Assembly (NCBI GenBank): GCA_025991245.1
Contig: BQMJ01000021.1
Location: forward strand, 124,001 to 188,000
Direction of reading: 5' to 3'
Length of the DNA: 64,000 bases
From: Galdieria partita
Lineage: Eukaryota; Rhodophyta; Bangiophyceae; Galdieriales; Galdieriaceae
Below, piece by piece: positions 54,949-64,000 of the stretch (position 1 is its first letter; every line of letters starts with the position of its first letter). The notes beneath the pieces were generated by a model. It made no database searches. It had not been told where the DNA came from and saw only the letters and a program-made list of their open reading frames with translations. The translations under genes were made by a program, and so were the position numbers.

Positions 54949-55854
54949 TCAATGATGAATATCGCTTCCTCGTCTTCGCTTGGTCAACCCATTATTTTCA
55001 TAATGCCTAGACTCCAAGGAGGATGGTGCAGACATCCTTCTACTAGAATGCTGCTCCTTTAATGTCCGTTCAACTTGTTCTGTAAAGACAACTGCTTCCT
55101 CTTTCATGTTGTACGCTCTCCTTTTCTTATTGGGCCGAGAATACGCTCTTACTAGTCTACTGGATATTGACAGATATTCATCAGCTCTAGGCCTACGACA
55201 CGAACCACCGCTATGTCCGCGCTCGCCACAGTTGTAGCAGCTGACAATTTTGCAAAACTTCAACTTTTCAAAACTGCAATCGAGGTGACCTGCCTTTCCA
55301 CAAAAGTAGCACTTCAATTTCTTTACATTTTTAATATCTTCATATTGAGGGTACGCGTGCTTTTCTTCGCGTCTCCAATCCCTTCGAGGAAGAGTACAGT
55401 CCTTCCGCTTATGTCCTGGACGCAAACAGTTATGACATAGTTCCTCAGGGCAGTTTCGTGCTAAGTGGCCTTCGCCACCGCAAAGAAAACATCTCCTACC
55501 AAGTACATCCTCGGGACAAAAAACAGACAGGTGTCCTACCAAACCGCAATTGGAACATATCACGGTCGATTCACTAAAATACCGTGCTTGTGACTCGGTG
55601 TGGAAGGAAGCTTGTCCTTCGGAAAAAAACTTGGAGTCTTCATTTTCGCTTCTTTTTTCTTCTAAATTAGGTTTTGTACTGCTTGAATTCGGTTCTAACT
55701 TTGAGTTGGATTTACTGGGCTTTCGACGTTTTTTCCCTTTTTGTTCGGGCGCGTCTGCTTTGATAGTTTCCGAACTGGAAACCAACGATGGAAGTTCCTC
55801 TTCGGGAGACCCTGGAGGTAACAATAAGTCAATAGAAGAGAATAAAGGAGACAT
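54949..55854 (-). CDS. CCHC zinc-knuckle RNA-binding protein (AIR1/ZCCHC7-like)
   Basis: A single-exon 301-aa protein. Between residues ~97 and 220 are four clear zinc knuckles, 'CSNCGLVGHLSVFC', 'CFLCGGEGHLARNC', 'CHNCLRPGHKRKDC' and 'CYNCGERGHSGGSC', and one degenerate copy ('CYFCGKAGHLDCSF') before the last. The N-terminus is acidic/Ser-rich with a basic KKRRKPSK patch, and the C-terminus is basic. This tandem array matches Air1/Air2 and ZCCHC7, the RNA-binding subunits of the TRAMP polyadenylation complex that feeds nuclear RNA to the exosome. Gis2/CNBP proteins also have such arrays but are shorter, lacking the flanking tails. I chose the ATG at 55854; the frame is open for seven codons upstream. 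Confidence 0.78.
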   Translation of the reverse strand: MSPLFSSIDLLLPPGSPEEELPSLVSSSETIKADAPEQKGKKRRKPSKSNSKLEPNSSSTKPNLEEKRSENEDSKFFSEGQASFHTESQARYFSESTVICSNCGLVGHLSVFCPEDVLGRRCFLCGGEGHLARNCPEELCHNCLRPGHKRKDCTLPRRDWRREEKHAYPQYEDIKNVKKLKCYFCGKAGHLDCSFEKLKFCKIVSCYNCGERGHSGGSCRRPRADEYLSISSRLVRAYSRPNKKRRAYNMKEEAVVFTEQVERTLKEQHSSRRMSAPSSLESRHYENNGLTKRRRGSDIHH

Positions 55855-55945
55855 AAGAACGTTTAGCAAAAACAAACAACAGGCAAGCTAATGGCTGAGT
55901 TGCCTCTTGTCAATTTCAAAAAGATCACTTTTGCAATGAGTTTAT

Positions 55946-57946
55946 TTATCCGACTTGTTTGGCTACCGTTCCAAAACCATGTGGAACAATATAAACGGGA
56001 TCATTGGACATTGTCGATGTTTTTCGTACTTGAGAACCTGACGCTACCTGAAACAAAGTGAATATTTGAAACTTGATAAAAGAAGGAATAACTTACATAT
56101 TTACCAAATGAGGTGAGCGACTGTGCCTTTGCCAGGGCTTCTTCCGATCTTTCTTGCACTTTCCCAGAAACTGTCTCATTTTCTTGGTGGCTGCCTAAAG
56201 CAGTGGAAGATTGTTCCTCCTTTACGACACAAATTAATTTCGAGAAATTGAAAGTAAACGAAAAACCCTACCTCATTATTCTTATCAGGCATCGATGCTA
56301 CTTCCTGTTTTGAACTAGTGTTTTCGGCCTTGTTATGAGCAACAAGCGGAATTTCAGGGTGACGTGTATCAAAATCTGCAACTAAAGATGGAGCAACTGC
56401 TAAGAGAGTCTCGCGCGGTTCCCATGAACTGTCATTGATGCCATAATTCTATATGAGAGTTTACAAAATGGTCATTCTTGCAATGTTCACAAGTACCTTC
56501 CACTTCACCAAATACTCTATAGACCTGGTTTCACTACGAAACCTCCTCGAAATAAGTCTCTCAATGGTCAGTTCAGTATCTTCAAAGCAAGCATCTCCTT
56601 GTATTTCTATTAAAGGGTCAGCCTTTGTATCATTATAAAATAAGCTTTTTCCAATATCTGAAACACTAGGGACAACCGGAGGCTTAAGCTGCAAAGTAAA
56701 GAAGACTGCAGAAGGCCTCCCACGAGATACTGAACGAGGAGTCATTGAAGAGGAAACTTGCAAAGGCTTCTTTCTTTTCAAAGAATAAAGTGAGTTCTCC
56801 GGGGAACTATAAGCATGTGAAGGGATGTTTCTCTCTTGTCTTTCATTCAAGAGTTTTTGATTGTTCAACATTCTTTCAGGAGGCTCTCTATAAGGTACTT
56901 TTTGCCTTGCATAACTATCGAATGGCGCCACTCTACTTGAACGAACGTCTATTTGTTCATCTACACCCACTGAGGACCCATCAAAATGAATATAATACTT
57001 TGAACTGGGTCGAAAAGATACGTTCAACTCAACTGACAATTATGATAGTCCTTACCCTTGAACTTGGACAACTGTTGCTGAATGCCACTGATTATCGGAG
57101 CCGAGCACATCAACTCTGTCTCCCGCATGAAACACGATGTCCGTATCTGTTCGATTCGATTCAGGTTCCAATCCCTCCTCAATAACATGCAGGAACTTCC
57201 TTGCTGCACGTCCCAATCTACTGTCTGCGTCATAATATACTAGTGTCTGTCTAAACAACTAAGCAGGAAAAGTTTCCATCTTACTTCCACAGAATAGTCT
57301 CCCACATACCTGTCTAAGGTCCTTAATAAACATATCATGTCTGAGACGATATTTGCCTTGATGAAGATTTTCCCGAAGTGTTGTAAGGTCGATGGGACGT
57401 TTTTGGACCTATTCAAAAGTCCAGCAATATTCTCTATAGAAGCTCGACTACGCACCTGTCTTTCTTGTGAAGGACCTTTAAAGAGTTCGGAGTCTTGATC
57501 GTCCAAAATGTTTCTCAGAATACTAAATAACCTATTTAGAGACTTTTCACAGCTTAAACTTGGTCAAAATGTCTAGGGAAAGCTCTCAAACCTCTTCTTC
57601 TTTTGCGGCAGCTCTTTGAAAAAAGTCGGAGGGCAGCTTGCCATATTTGGAGGCAGAACAAGCAGGACATGCAATACCAAGGCGGTGGTTGTGTTTATAC
57701 CTAGGAGTGTCTTCTATAGTATTCTCTAGACGACCATGTTTAGTTTAACAAGTATTATTAAAGACTGACACTGTTACCGTCTTGGCGGGAACCTGTAACA
57801 CTACTATTTTCTCGGGAGCTTGAGTCTTGGTTCCCTTGGTTATTTCTGTCAAAAGAAGAGACAGTTTCAAACCCTTTTGAAAACGATAATGAGTTGTCTT
57901 GCATATACTTTGGCATTTTCACTGAAACTCGAATATTAGGGTTCAT
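55946..57946 (-). CDS. Bromodomain-Tudor-chromodomain chromatin reader
   Basis: Nine exons: 57946-57778, 57725-57592, 57542-57456, 57408-57310, 57258-57056, 57004-56497, 56448-56272, 56219-56097 and 56047-55946; introns 47-52 nt, all phases close, 533 aa. Domains in order: a CxxC-containing segment ('GIACPACSASKYGKL'); a bromodomain (about 100-190) with 'SLNRLFSILRNILDDQDSEL', 'VQKRPIDLTTLRENLHQGKY' and 'FIKDLRQLFRQTLVYYDADS'; a Tudor-type barrel (about 215-275, 'GDRVDVLGSDNQWHSATVV' and 'KYYIHFDG'); then a linker and a chromodomain (about 375-425, 'ERLISRR' to 'EYLVKWKNYGINDSSWEPRE'). The start is uncertain because the frame stays open upstream of the chosen ATG. It presumably reads acetyl and methyl marks. 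Divergent from RACK1 (256 bp). Confidence 0.82.
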
Positions 57947-58202
57947 CTTGTTTGCCAACACAATTTGAGCACCCAACCAAGAAACTACGTCATAGATACG
58001 ACAAACTCCATTTGAAAAAAGACCAGGATGGTTTTCCAAACTACAATGCCTACCAAAGTTATCACAAGTTAACAGAATTGTCCAGAAAATTTTCTTGTTA
58101 CAGAAATACAGTATTCTCCTATATATCTTTATTATCAGTCACATAGTCATTTCGGATTGGATTGATTAGTGCCGAGTTCGTCGTCGTTGTTTGGGGAACA
58201 AA

Positions 58203-59150
58203 ATGGCAGAAACATTGGTTTATCGCGGTGCCTTAAAAGGTCACGGCAACTGGGTTACTTCTATTTGTACACCTTTAGATAATAGTGACTTTATAGTTTC
58301 ATGTTCGAGAGATCGGAGAATCATGATTTGGCAGATAACAAGAGAAGAAGGTGCCTTTGGTGTTCCACGCAAATCCTTGACGGGACACTCCCACTTTGTG
58401 TCAGATATTGTGCTTTCCAGTGACGGACAGTTTGCACTTTCATCTTCGTGGGATCACACTTTACGTCTGTGGGACTTGACTCAAGGAGTGAGCACTAGAC
58501 GTTTTGTGGATCACACAAAGGATGTTTTGTCGGTTGCGTTCTCAGCGGATAATCGACAAATAGTTTCAGGCTCAAGAGACAGAACTATCAAACTTTGGAA
58601 TACAATAGGAGAGTGCAAGTATACACTGACGGAAGATGGTCACTCAGACTGGGTTTCTTGCGTGCGCTTTTCGCCTTCAACTGCCACTCCGTTGATCGTT
58701 TCTTGTGGATGGGACAGAATGGTGAAGGTTTGGAATTTGTCTAATTGCAAGATCCGGAGCAATTTAGCTTCACATACTGGATATCTGAATACTGTTTCTG
58801 TTTCTCCCGATGGTTCTCTTTGTGCTTCAGGAGGAAAGGATGGAGTTGCTATGTTATGGGAACTCCAGGAAGGAAAGCATTTATATTCTCTTAATGCTAA
58901 CGACATTATCAATGCTTTGTGTTTTTCACCGGTAAGATATTGGCTCTGTGCTGCGACAAACACAGCTATCAAAATCTGGGATCTTGAAAAGAAGAATATT
59001 GTTGCAGAGCTATTATATGAAGAGGAAGTTTCCAAAAATGCGCAAGTGCCTGCATGTACTTGTCTGGCATGGAGTGCTGATGGTTCCACATTGTATGCTG
59101 GTTATACAGACAATACTATTCGTGTTTGGACAGTGTCTCTGAGCTATTAG
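58203..59150 (+). CDS. RACK1: Receptor for activated C kinase 1 (40S ribosomal WD40 protein)
   Basis: A seven-bladed WD40 protein on the 40S head near the mRNA exit site, also a signalling scaffold. The single exon encodes 315 aa, exactly family length. Typical blades include '[19 protein letters not shown]', '[14 protein letters not shown]', '[20 protein letters not shown]', '[13 protein letters not shown]' and '[13 protein letters not shown]', and the protein ends '[10 protein letters not shown]'. The start at 58203 follows an AT-rich leader and matches the M-A-E-T-L start of plant and animal forms. The absence of introns, next to a nine-exon gene, is notable and common for highly expressed ribosomal genes. 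Confidence 0.97.
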   Translation: MAETLVYRGALKGHGNWVTSICTPLDNSDFIVSCSRDRRIMIWQITREEGAFGVPRKSLTGHSHFVSDIVLSSDGQFALSSSWDHTLRLWDLTQGVSTRRFVDHTKDVLSVAFSADNRQIVSGSRDRTIKLWNTIGECKYTLTEDGHSDWVSCVRFSPSTATPLIVSCGWDRMVKVWNLSNCKIRSNLASHTGYLNTVSVSPDGSLCASGGKDGVAMLWELQEGKHLYSLNANDIINALCFSPVRYWLCAATNTAIKIWDLEKKNIVAELLYEEEVSKNAQVPACTCLAWSADGSTLYAGYTDNTIRVWTVSLSY

Positions 59151-59384
59151 AAGGAATACAGTGCTTGTTCAAGGTAGGGAAGGGGGAGAAGAATCGTCTT
59201 GCGTCTCTGATGATTGCTTCTTCTATCGGAACCTTGATAAGTCAATAAAGTGATAGTCAAATAGTTACATCGAATGGCGAAGAGCATTTCAAAGTTTGAT
59301 CGATTTCCCACGTGTTCGTTCCCATTAACTAATTGAAAAGACTAAAGAGCACTTGATTGTTCTTTTGGCTGTGCTGGACTTGAA

Positions 59385-60402
59385 ATGGACAACTTGAAAC
59401 AACGTTTGTGTTTTGCCTTACCCCTCATAAGACAGGTTATTGTTTGCTATTAGCTGTTATGGTTGGAACCCCTAACATTTCAAATAGGCAGGAACCATTC
59501 TTCGAGGTGCTTTTTCGTTACGAAAAGAAGGTGTCATATATAGAAAAAAGACAGAGACAGATCCAGTAACCGACACTGATATTGAACTAGAAACTTTCTT
59601 TCGTAATGAAATTTTCTCAAAGTTTCCCAATGAAACATTCATAGGAGAGGAGTCAGCGAGCAACTTGGAAAAATTCGACTGCGAGTCTTGTTGGTAAGAA
59701 TACAAAGGTTTGAACAAGCATTGTTTTATAATGACAGTATTGGATAGGATATTGGATCCTATTGATGGAACAGCCAACTTTGTTCACGGAATCCCAAACG
59801 TTGCCATTTCGCTAGCATACTCGGAGAGAGGACAAGTCGTATTGGGCATCGTTTATAATCCTCTACAAGAGGAATTGTTTACAGCTATACGTGGTGGAGG
59901 AGCGTTTCTTGAGGATAATCCTATAAGAGTCTCAGATGTAAATAACTGGAATGTTTGTTTTGTTTCCGAATTGATCGAAAGAAACAGTTGATGAATTGGT
60001 GTAGGAAGCCATTGTATGCACAGAGTTCGGAAGTGATAGGAGTTCTGTGAAGTGCAATATGATAGTAGAAAACTTGAAAAGTGTTTTGGATGAGAAAATT
60101 CAGGGTATTAGGGCAACAGGTTCAGCAGCCCTCAATCTTTGTTATGTGGCAGCAGGTAGATTTGACGTATACTATGTATGGAGATTATCTCTTTCTATAT
60201 ATTGATTTATCCAACTCTTTCATGATAGGAATATGGTCCTCATATTTGGGATATTGCGGCAGGTTCGCTTATTGTAGAAGAGGCTGGTGGAGCAGTATTT
60301 CACCCCACTGGTTCCAGTTTAGACCTTCGAAGTAGAGGAATTCTTGCAACTAATCAAAAGTTTTGTAAAAAGTTAAAGTTTCCTCCGTTTTGGCACTTTT
60401 AA
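59385..60402 (+). CDS. Inositol monophosphatase family phosphatase
   Basis: A Mg-dependent phosphatase of the FIG superfamily acting on inositol or histidinol phosphate or similar. Five exons: 59385-59435, 59488-59693, 59748-59937, 60005-60175 and 60229-60402 (introns 52-67 nt), 263 aa. Metal-binding motifs are all present: '[11 protein letters not shown]', 'FIGEESAS', '[17 protein letters not shown]' (restored by the splice at 59748), '[19 protein letters not shown]' and '[19 protein letters not shown]'. No transit peptide is visible. Substrate cannot be told from sequence. Its stop codon is only 7 bp from the first ATG of the next gene. Confidence 0.93.
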
Positions 60403-60409
60403 GCAATAA

Positions 60410-61206
60410 ATGCCATCGTTTCTATTTCTTCCAATGGCGTCGAAAGCCATTTCATCACGAAGAAAAGATTCTTCAACACTGCGGTTCAGCTTTGTAACTT
60501 TTCCAAAAGTCTGTTTTGTCCCCAATCAAAAGTTCAAGTACTTTTCTTGCAGGTGTTATAAGCAACCTCTTGGTTCACATACCAAACACAGAGTACTAAA
60601 TAGATTCTATCTTGCAAACAGTTTCAATATGAGTTCTTCTTTCACTATCTGGTCTCCTGCTTTTGGGAATAACCAAACGATGCCAAAGAAATACACTGCA
60701 GATGGTGAAAATATCTCTCCGCCGTTGCAGTGGTCTGGTATCCCAGTAAGTAATCTTATGAGAAGTTTTTACTTTCTTATTAGATATCATAGGCTGGAAC
60801 TCAAAGTCTTGTTTTAATAAATGACGATCCGGATGCACCAGATCCAAAGGCTCCCAAATTCACTTATGTGCACTGGGTAGTATACAACATTCCTTCAACT
60901 TGTACAAAACTCGAAGAAGGTTCGAAACCTGGATCCTCTTCTTGGCCACAGGGTGCCAAAGAAGCCTTGAATGACTTTAAAAGAACTTCGTATGGAGGTC
61001 CAGCTCCCCCAATTGGAGTTCATAGGTAAACCCTGTTACCAAGACAAATGGCTTACTTTCATATTTGTTTTAGGTATTTCTTCAAGCTATATGCATTAGA
61101 TAACAATCTAGATACCAATGAACAGCTGGATAAACGCAAAATAGAGTCCATGATGAAGGGCCATATTTTGGCACAAACTCAAGTTATTGGTTTGTATGGC
61201 CGCTAG
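60410..61206 (+). CDS. PEBP-like protein of the YbhB/YbcL family
   Basis: Exons 60410-60745, 60793-61025 and 61074-61206 (47- and 48-nt introns) give 233 aa. The YbhB/YbcL core starts near residue 78 ('FTIWSPAFGNNQTMPKKYTA') and has 'LVLINDDPDAPDPKAPKFTY', 'VHWVVYNIP', 'SYGGPAPPIGVHRYFFKLYA' and 'KRKIESMMKGHILAQ', all typical of the bacterial-type branch of phosphatidylethanolamine-binding proteins. The ~75-residue N-terminal extension is Ser/Arg/Phe-rich and poor in acid, fitting a plastid or mitochondrial transit peptide. Later ATGs at 60434 and 60629 are alternatives, the last giving the bare domain. It abuts the upstream phosphatase gene. Confidence 0.9.
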
Positions 61207-61413
61207 TGTGCTGTGTCTGTCACTGTAGTTGTATGAACGTGCTTTACAATGCTTGTTGTAAGAAAGTAAATCTCTTGGTTCCGAGAAGTATGTGAGAAGA
61301 AATGTACAAGGGAAAATGTTCCCAATGTTAAAATAATATCTTAACATGCATTTTATTATTCGCAAACACCAACTTGAAATTGCTTGAACACTGTCCTGTT
61401 CTGTGGCAAACGT

Positions 61414-62253
61414 TCATTCGATCGCTAAATCTCTTGTCAGTCGTTCTGTTAAAGATATCGCATTGTTCAATTTCTCGTAGGCATTGCAGGGACTGTTTTC
61501 TTTGTCTATTTGGACATTGTAGTTGTTCGATTCGAGAGGCTTGAATACTTTATCTCTCTGTTCTGTTTTAGAATGACCAACAGAAGTAGTTTTCAAGTTA
61601 TACGGATGAGTATACTCATTTTGTGACTCTTTTCTTTGCATCAATAGGACTTCTAGTAAGTCAAAAATAGCCTGAATCTGGTTATACATTGTTTCCTCAA
61701 GATTCAATACAACTGGAGGATTGTCTTGTATCGTTCGATAGAATTGCAGTATTTTCTCGGATCTTTTTCTCACCAAGCTTTGTATAGATGTTATATCACT
61801 TTGTTGAGTATCAGAAGCTTTGAAAGAGCTATCAAATTTGTTGACCAAATTGCACACCAATGAAATGATATATCCATAGGTAGAAATAGCCTTTCGAGAA
61901 ATCTCGTATCTCAATATTTTTGTTGAACTATTTGTTAGTTGTGAGGCACTCTGAAATAGATTCAAGTAAGGAAAGGCACTCAAGGATCTGTAAATGCCTC
62001 TTCTTTTCATCACTATGAAGGCTACTACAAGAATTCCACCAAGTACAAAAAGCTTCGAACGGTTTCTTTTTCCATGTTCTAATGAAAGCTGCTGCCTCAC
62101 ATATCTCAACAACGAAACCCTGGTGGGATAGAAGGTAAAAAGTTGAAAAGGAAGCTGCATGATGGATATTTTAGATTCCTCTACTCTTCTTAAAATCATT
62201 TGTAGGGGACTTGAAGGAACAAAATAAGAATAATATCGTTTTTCGCTTTCCAT
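61414..62253 (-). CDS. Membrane-anchored protein of unknown function (279 aa)
   Basis: A single-exon ATG-started frame. A basic, aromatic N-terminal 65 residues lead to one hydrophobic span (about 67-83, 'KLFVLGGILVVAFIVMKRRG') flanked by lysines and arginines, followed by a mostly helical soluble region with heptads near 150-210 and a polar, Asn/Lys-rich tail. The position of the span after a basic leader recalls outer-membrane or peroxisomal anchors such as PEX3, but I found no PEX3 motif. Family unknown. Confidence 0.6.
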   Translation of the reverse strand: MESEKRYYSYFVPSSPLQMILRRVEESKISIMQLPFQLFTFYPTRVSLLRYVRQQLSLEHGKRNRSKLFVLGGILVVAFIVMKRRGIYRSLSAFPYLNLFQSASQLTNSSTKILRYEISRKAISTYGYIISLVCNLVNKFDSSFKASDTQQSDITSIQSLVRKRSEKILQFYRTIQDNPPVVLNLEETMYNQIQAIFDLLEVLLMQRKESQNEYTHPYNLKTTSVGHSKTEQRDKVFKPLESNNYNVQIDKENSPCNAYEKLNNAISLTERLTRDLAIE

Positions 62254-62844
62254 AGAATCAGAAGAAACGGTATGGATTTCGAAAATTCAAACTGCCATCA
62301 ATGGGATTTTGGAGGGGACTTGAATTGGTTTCTGAACCGAAGCGTTGGAAGGATTTGTGTTTTCATAGAAACCAACGTTTTTTATACTAATTATCTACCA
62401 TCGGAATTTTTGGGATAAGAAAGGTTTCACTATATTTTCCTTATTTTCATGGCAAAAATTCTCAAATAAATAGAAACTTGAATCGACTCAACGGAAATTT
62501 CCAAACTCGCACAGTTGCACTCTAAAGATTGCTTTTTTAGACCCTAGATTTAATTTATCTTCATCAATTGTCAATTCTATGTGTTTTCCTGTAGGTCCAG
62601 TTTCTGTTACGTTTTCTCTCTTCATGGTAAAAAAATCAATGTTTCTACTCATTTATTCTTATAACTTAAGATACAATGACATGAACTGTTCAAAATGGAG
62701 GGAATGTCCCAACTGAATTGATTGACGATAGGTTTGGCGGGCAAATTTGCCTTTTGGATTTCCGCCTGAATGCTGTATATATATGGCAACTAAGTGAAGC
62801 AAAGTCATTCTATCTATATCTTTGATAACAATTCAAGTTTACTA
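62254..62844. other. Divergent intergenic region
   Basis: A 590-bp AT-rich region between the unknown membrane-protein gene (minus) and the GT92 gene (plus). It contains a GGCGGG element at 62733-62751 and TATATATA-like sequence at about 62776-62784. No gene was found. Confidence 0.5.
62733..62751. promoter_or_regulatory. E2F-like GGCGGG element in a divergent promoter
   Basis: The sequence TTTGGCGGGCAAATTTGCC contains TTTGGCGGG, matching the TTTSGCGC/TTTGGCGGG-type E2F site, and an overlapping GGCAAATTTGCC inverted repeat. It lies about 95 bp upstream of the GT92 start codon. Similar GGGCGGG cores occur at 4269-4283 and 32037-32047, both at gene starts. Function is inferred from motif and place only. 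Confidence 0.35.
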
Positions 62845-64000
62845 ATGGCAATCTCTAAAAAAACCAAGTCAAAACTTTTGCTATGGAAACTCAGTTTTAT
62901 TACATTAGGACTCTTTTTCACTATAAATATACCGAAAGTAAGAGTGTTGTATCCTGGAAATAGAAGTAGTTTATTGAGACCTCTTGCTCGTGGGAGTAAC
63001 ATTTCTCATATATGCTCGCCGGACAGATTTCCTATACACGGTTTGAAGGTCGGCTCGTTTCCACCCCTCTTTGACGCTGTAGTTGTAGAGGACCTTGAAA
63101 GGAACACTTCAGTAGGATTATTCTTCACTATGGCAGGTAACAAACACAAAAATGTTTCTATTACTTGTACCGAACAATGTTCCTAGCTACAAATTTTTCG
63201 CAAGTTGTCAGTCTAGGGCCTCTATTTTGTGAGTTTGATACTAAAGAAGTGACAAGAATTAAGGAACCTGTTAGAGAGCGTTACAATTTGGCTTTGATTC
63301 TACTTTGCCCTGTTCCTGAGTTGGCAAGAAAGAATCTTGAGAGAAACTTTTCAATCACAATGCGTTTTGGTAAGTCAATAATTCTTTGAAAAGTGAAGCT
63401 TATCACTTGTTTTCTAGCTGACGAAAGCAGAAATAATGTTAGTCCATTCTTTCATGCCTGCTGGTCTGTTCAAGCGAACTACTTTGTTCCTGGAAGTCAC
63501 CTTTCAAAAAAGAAAGTCGGTGCTTGTTTACTACTACAAGACAAAAATCAGTTCATCGATGAATGGATTGCTTATCACAACCTTTTGGGTATCGAACGAG
63601 TTTATATCTATTTGAATGAAATTCGTGATGATTCTCTTCTCCAATTTAGAAACTATTTCGAGCAAGATATCGTTCTACCCATCAAGTGGCCTTTTTTATC
63701 TCCGAATCGACTTCCCTTTTCAAGAATGCAAAGTGTACAGATCAATGATTGCCTATGGCGTTTTCGACACTTACATGATTGGCTTGTGTTTATGGATGTA
63801 GATGAATTCTTGCAACCTATGGGCAATGTTTCTTTGAAAGGCTTTGTAAACTATTTAAGATTCATGGAATCAAAGGAAGATATCGGTGGTTTATGTGTGC
63901 ATAATGTATTTTTTGGAATGGCTCCTTCTCACAAGTATAATCCAGATTCTTTGGTTATTGAGCAAGCAGTTTATCGACAGGAGAATGTTACTACTACTCG
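62845..64000 (+). CDS. GT92-family glycosyltransferase, 5' part
   Basis: Exons 62845-63136, 63187-63369 and 63418 to the window edge; the gene continues beyond it. The N-terminus is a type II anchor ('LLLWKLSFITLGLFFTINI', about residues 10-30) followed by a lumenal stem with sequons. The catalytic part shows the GT92 (DUF23) pattern: 'KKVGACLLLQDKNQFIDEWI' with 'AYHNLLGIERVYIYLNE', an 'NDCLWRFRH' block, and the DxD motif in 'WLVFMDVDEFLQPMG'. Animal and plant GT92 enzymes are beta-1,4-galactosyltransferases; the activity here is not proven. I used the ATG at 62845 rather than an upstream in-frame GTG. Confidence 0.83.

Noticed and set aside
57592-57644. ATG at 57644 as the start of the bromodomain gene
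   Set aside because: It can be spliced in frame but uses a hydrophobic, unlikely N-terminus; the alternative frame with acceptor at 57543 gives a natural helix into the bromodomain and links to the upstream exon with a 52-nt intron.
58640-59089. 149-codon minus frame
   Set aside because: It is fully inside RACK1 and antisense to its WD repeats.
61414-62253. PEX3 identity for the unknown membrane protein
   Set aside because: Only the anchor position is similar; no conserved PEX3 block could be seen and the protein is too short.
1-64000. tRNA, rRNA, snRNA genes and transposons
   Set aside because: I scanned for tRNA arm consensus, long inverted or terminal repeats and reverse-transcriptase or transposase motifs and saw none; a covariance-model or repeat search could still find divergent ones.

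Overview
The window reads as a compact nuclear segment of a unicellular red alga of the Cyanidiophyceae, most like Galdieria. The signs are low GC, genes on both strands separated by tens to a few hundred bases, and about 75 inferred spliceosomal introns that are nearly all 42-70 nt. The genes are all eukaryotic (kinetochore, COPI, RNA polymerase III, SAGA-like and lipid-bridge proteins), and plastid-lineage traits are present (SufE-BolA fusion, B-box/CCT protein). Species assignment is inference. I saw no rRNA, tRNA, CRISPR array, transposon, or virus-like element.

Layout. 1-7 kb: start of beta'-COP, TVP23, an unknown gene, a GT4 glycosyltransferase, TBCCD1 and a RING-CH membrane ligase. 7.4-17.6 kb: a large divergent KNL1 kinetochore scaffold, PWP1, a histone-fold (SPT7/SUPT7L-like) protein, an acidic possibly EPL1-like protein and a coiled-coil protein. 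17.8-23 kb: adenylosuccinate synthetase, the seven-exon RPC8 subunit of Pol III, bacterial-type uS12 and a STE20-family kinase lacking the catalytic Asp. 23-34.2 kb: a complete ten-exon BLTP1/Csf1 lipid bridge (2,866 aa) followed by a DENND6-type protein with a GC-AG intron. 35-40.7 kb: tetraspanin, acyl-protein thioesterase, a tiny membrane protein, an eight-exon FAD monooxygenase and a CONSTANS-like B-box/CCT regulator. 40.9-47.4 kb: NCoR-like SANT corepressor, SufE-BolA fusion divergent from sulfite oxidase, and an RPA32-like OB-fold protein. 47.6-48.7 kb: a decayed glutamate 5-kinase copy. 48.9-64 kb: GT31, COQ6, GT61, a type I membrane protein, a zinc-knuckle protein, a bromodomain-Tudor-chromodomain reader, RACK1, inositol monophosphatase, a PEBP/YbhB protein, an unknown membrane protein and the start of a GT92 enzyme.

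Common themes. Many neighbours are divergent pairs with 55-300 bp between start codons, so shared promoters are likely, and several convergent pairs end within 20 bp of each other. Functionally the window is mostly housekeeping: secretory trafficking and glycosylation (COPB2, TVP23, DENND6 and glycosyltransferases of families 4, 31, 61 and 92), chromatin and transcription (histone-fold protein, NCoR-like, bromo-Tudor-chromo, RPC8) and organelle metabolism (SufE-BolA, COQ6, uS12). Multi-exon models were built by joining frames at GT-AG (once GC-AG) sites with phase checks. They need transcript support, above all at the N-termini. The most unusual items are the bromo-Tudor-chromo reader, the Asp-less STE20 kinase, the IPxL repeat module of KNL1 and the glutamate 5-kinase pseudogene.
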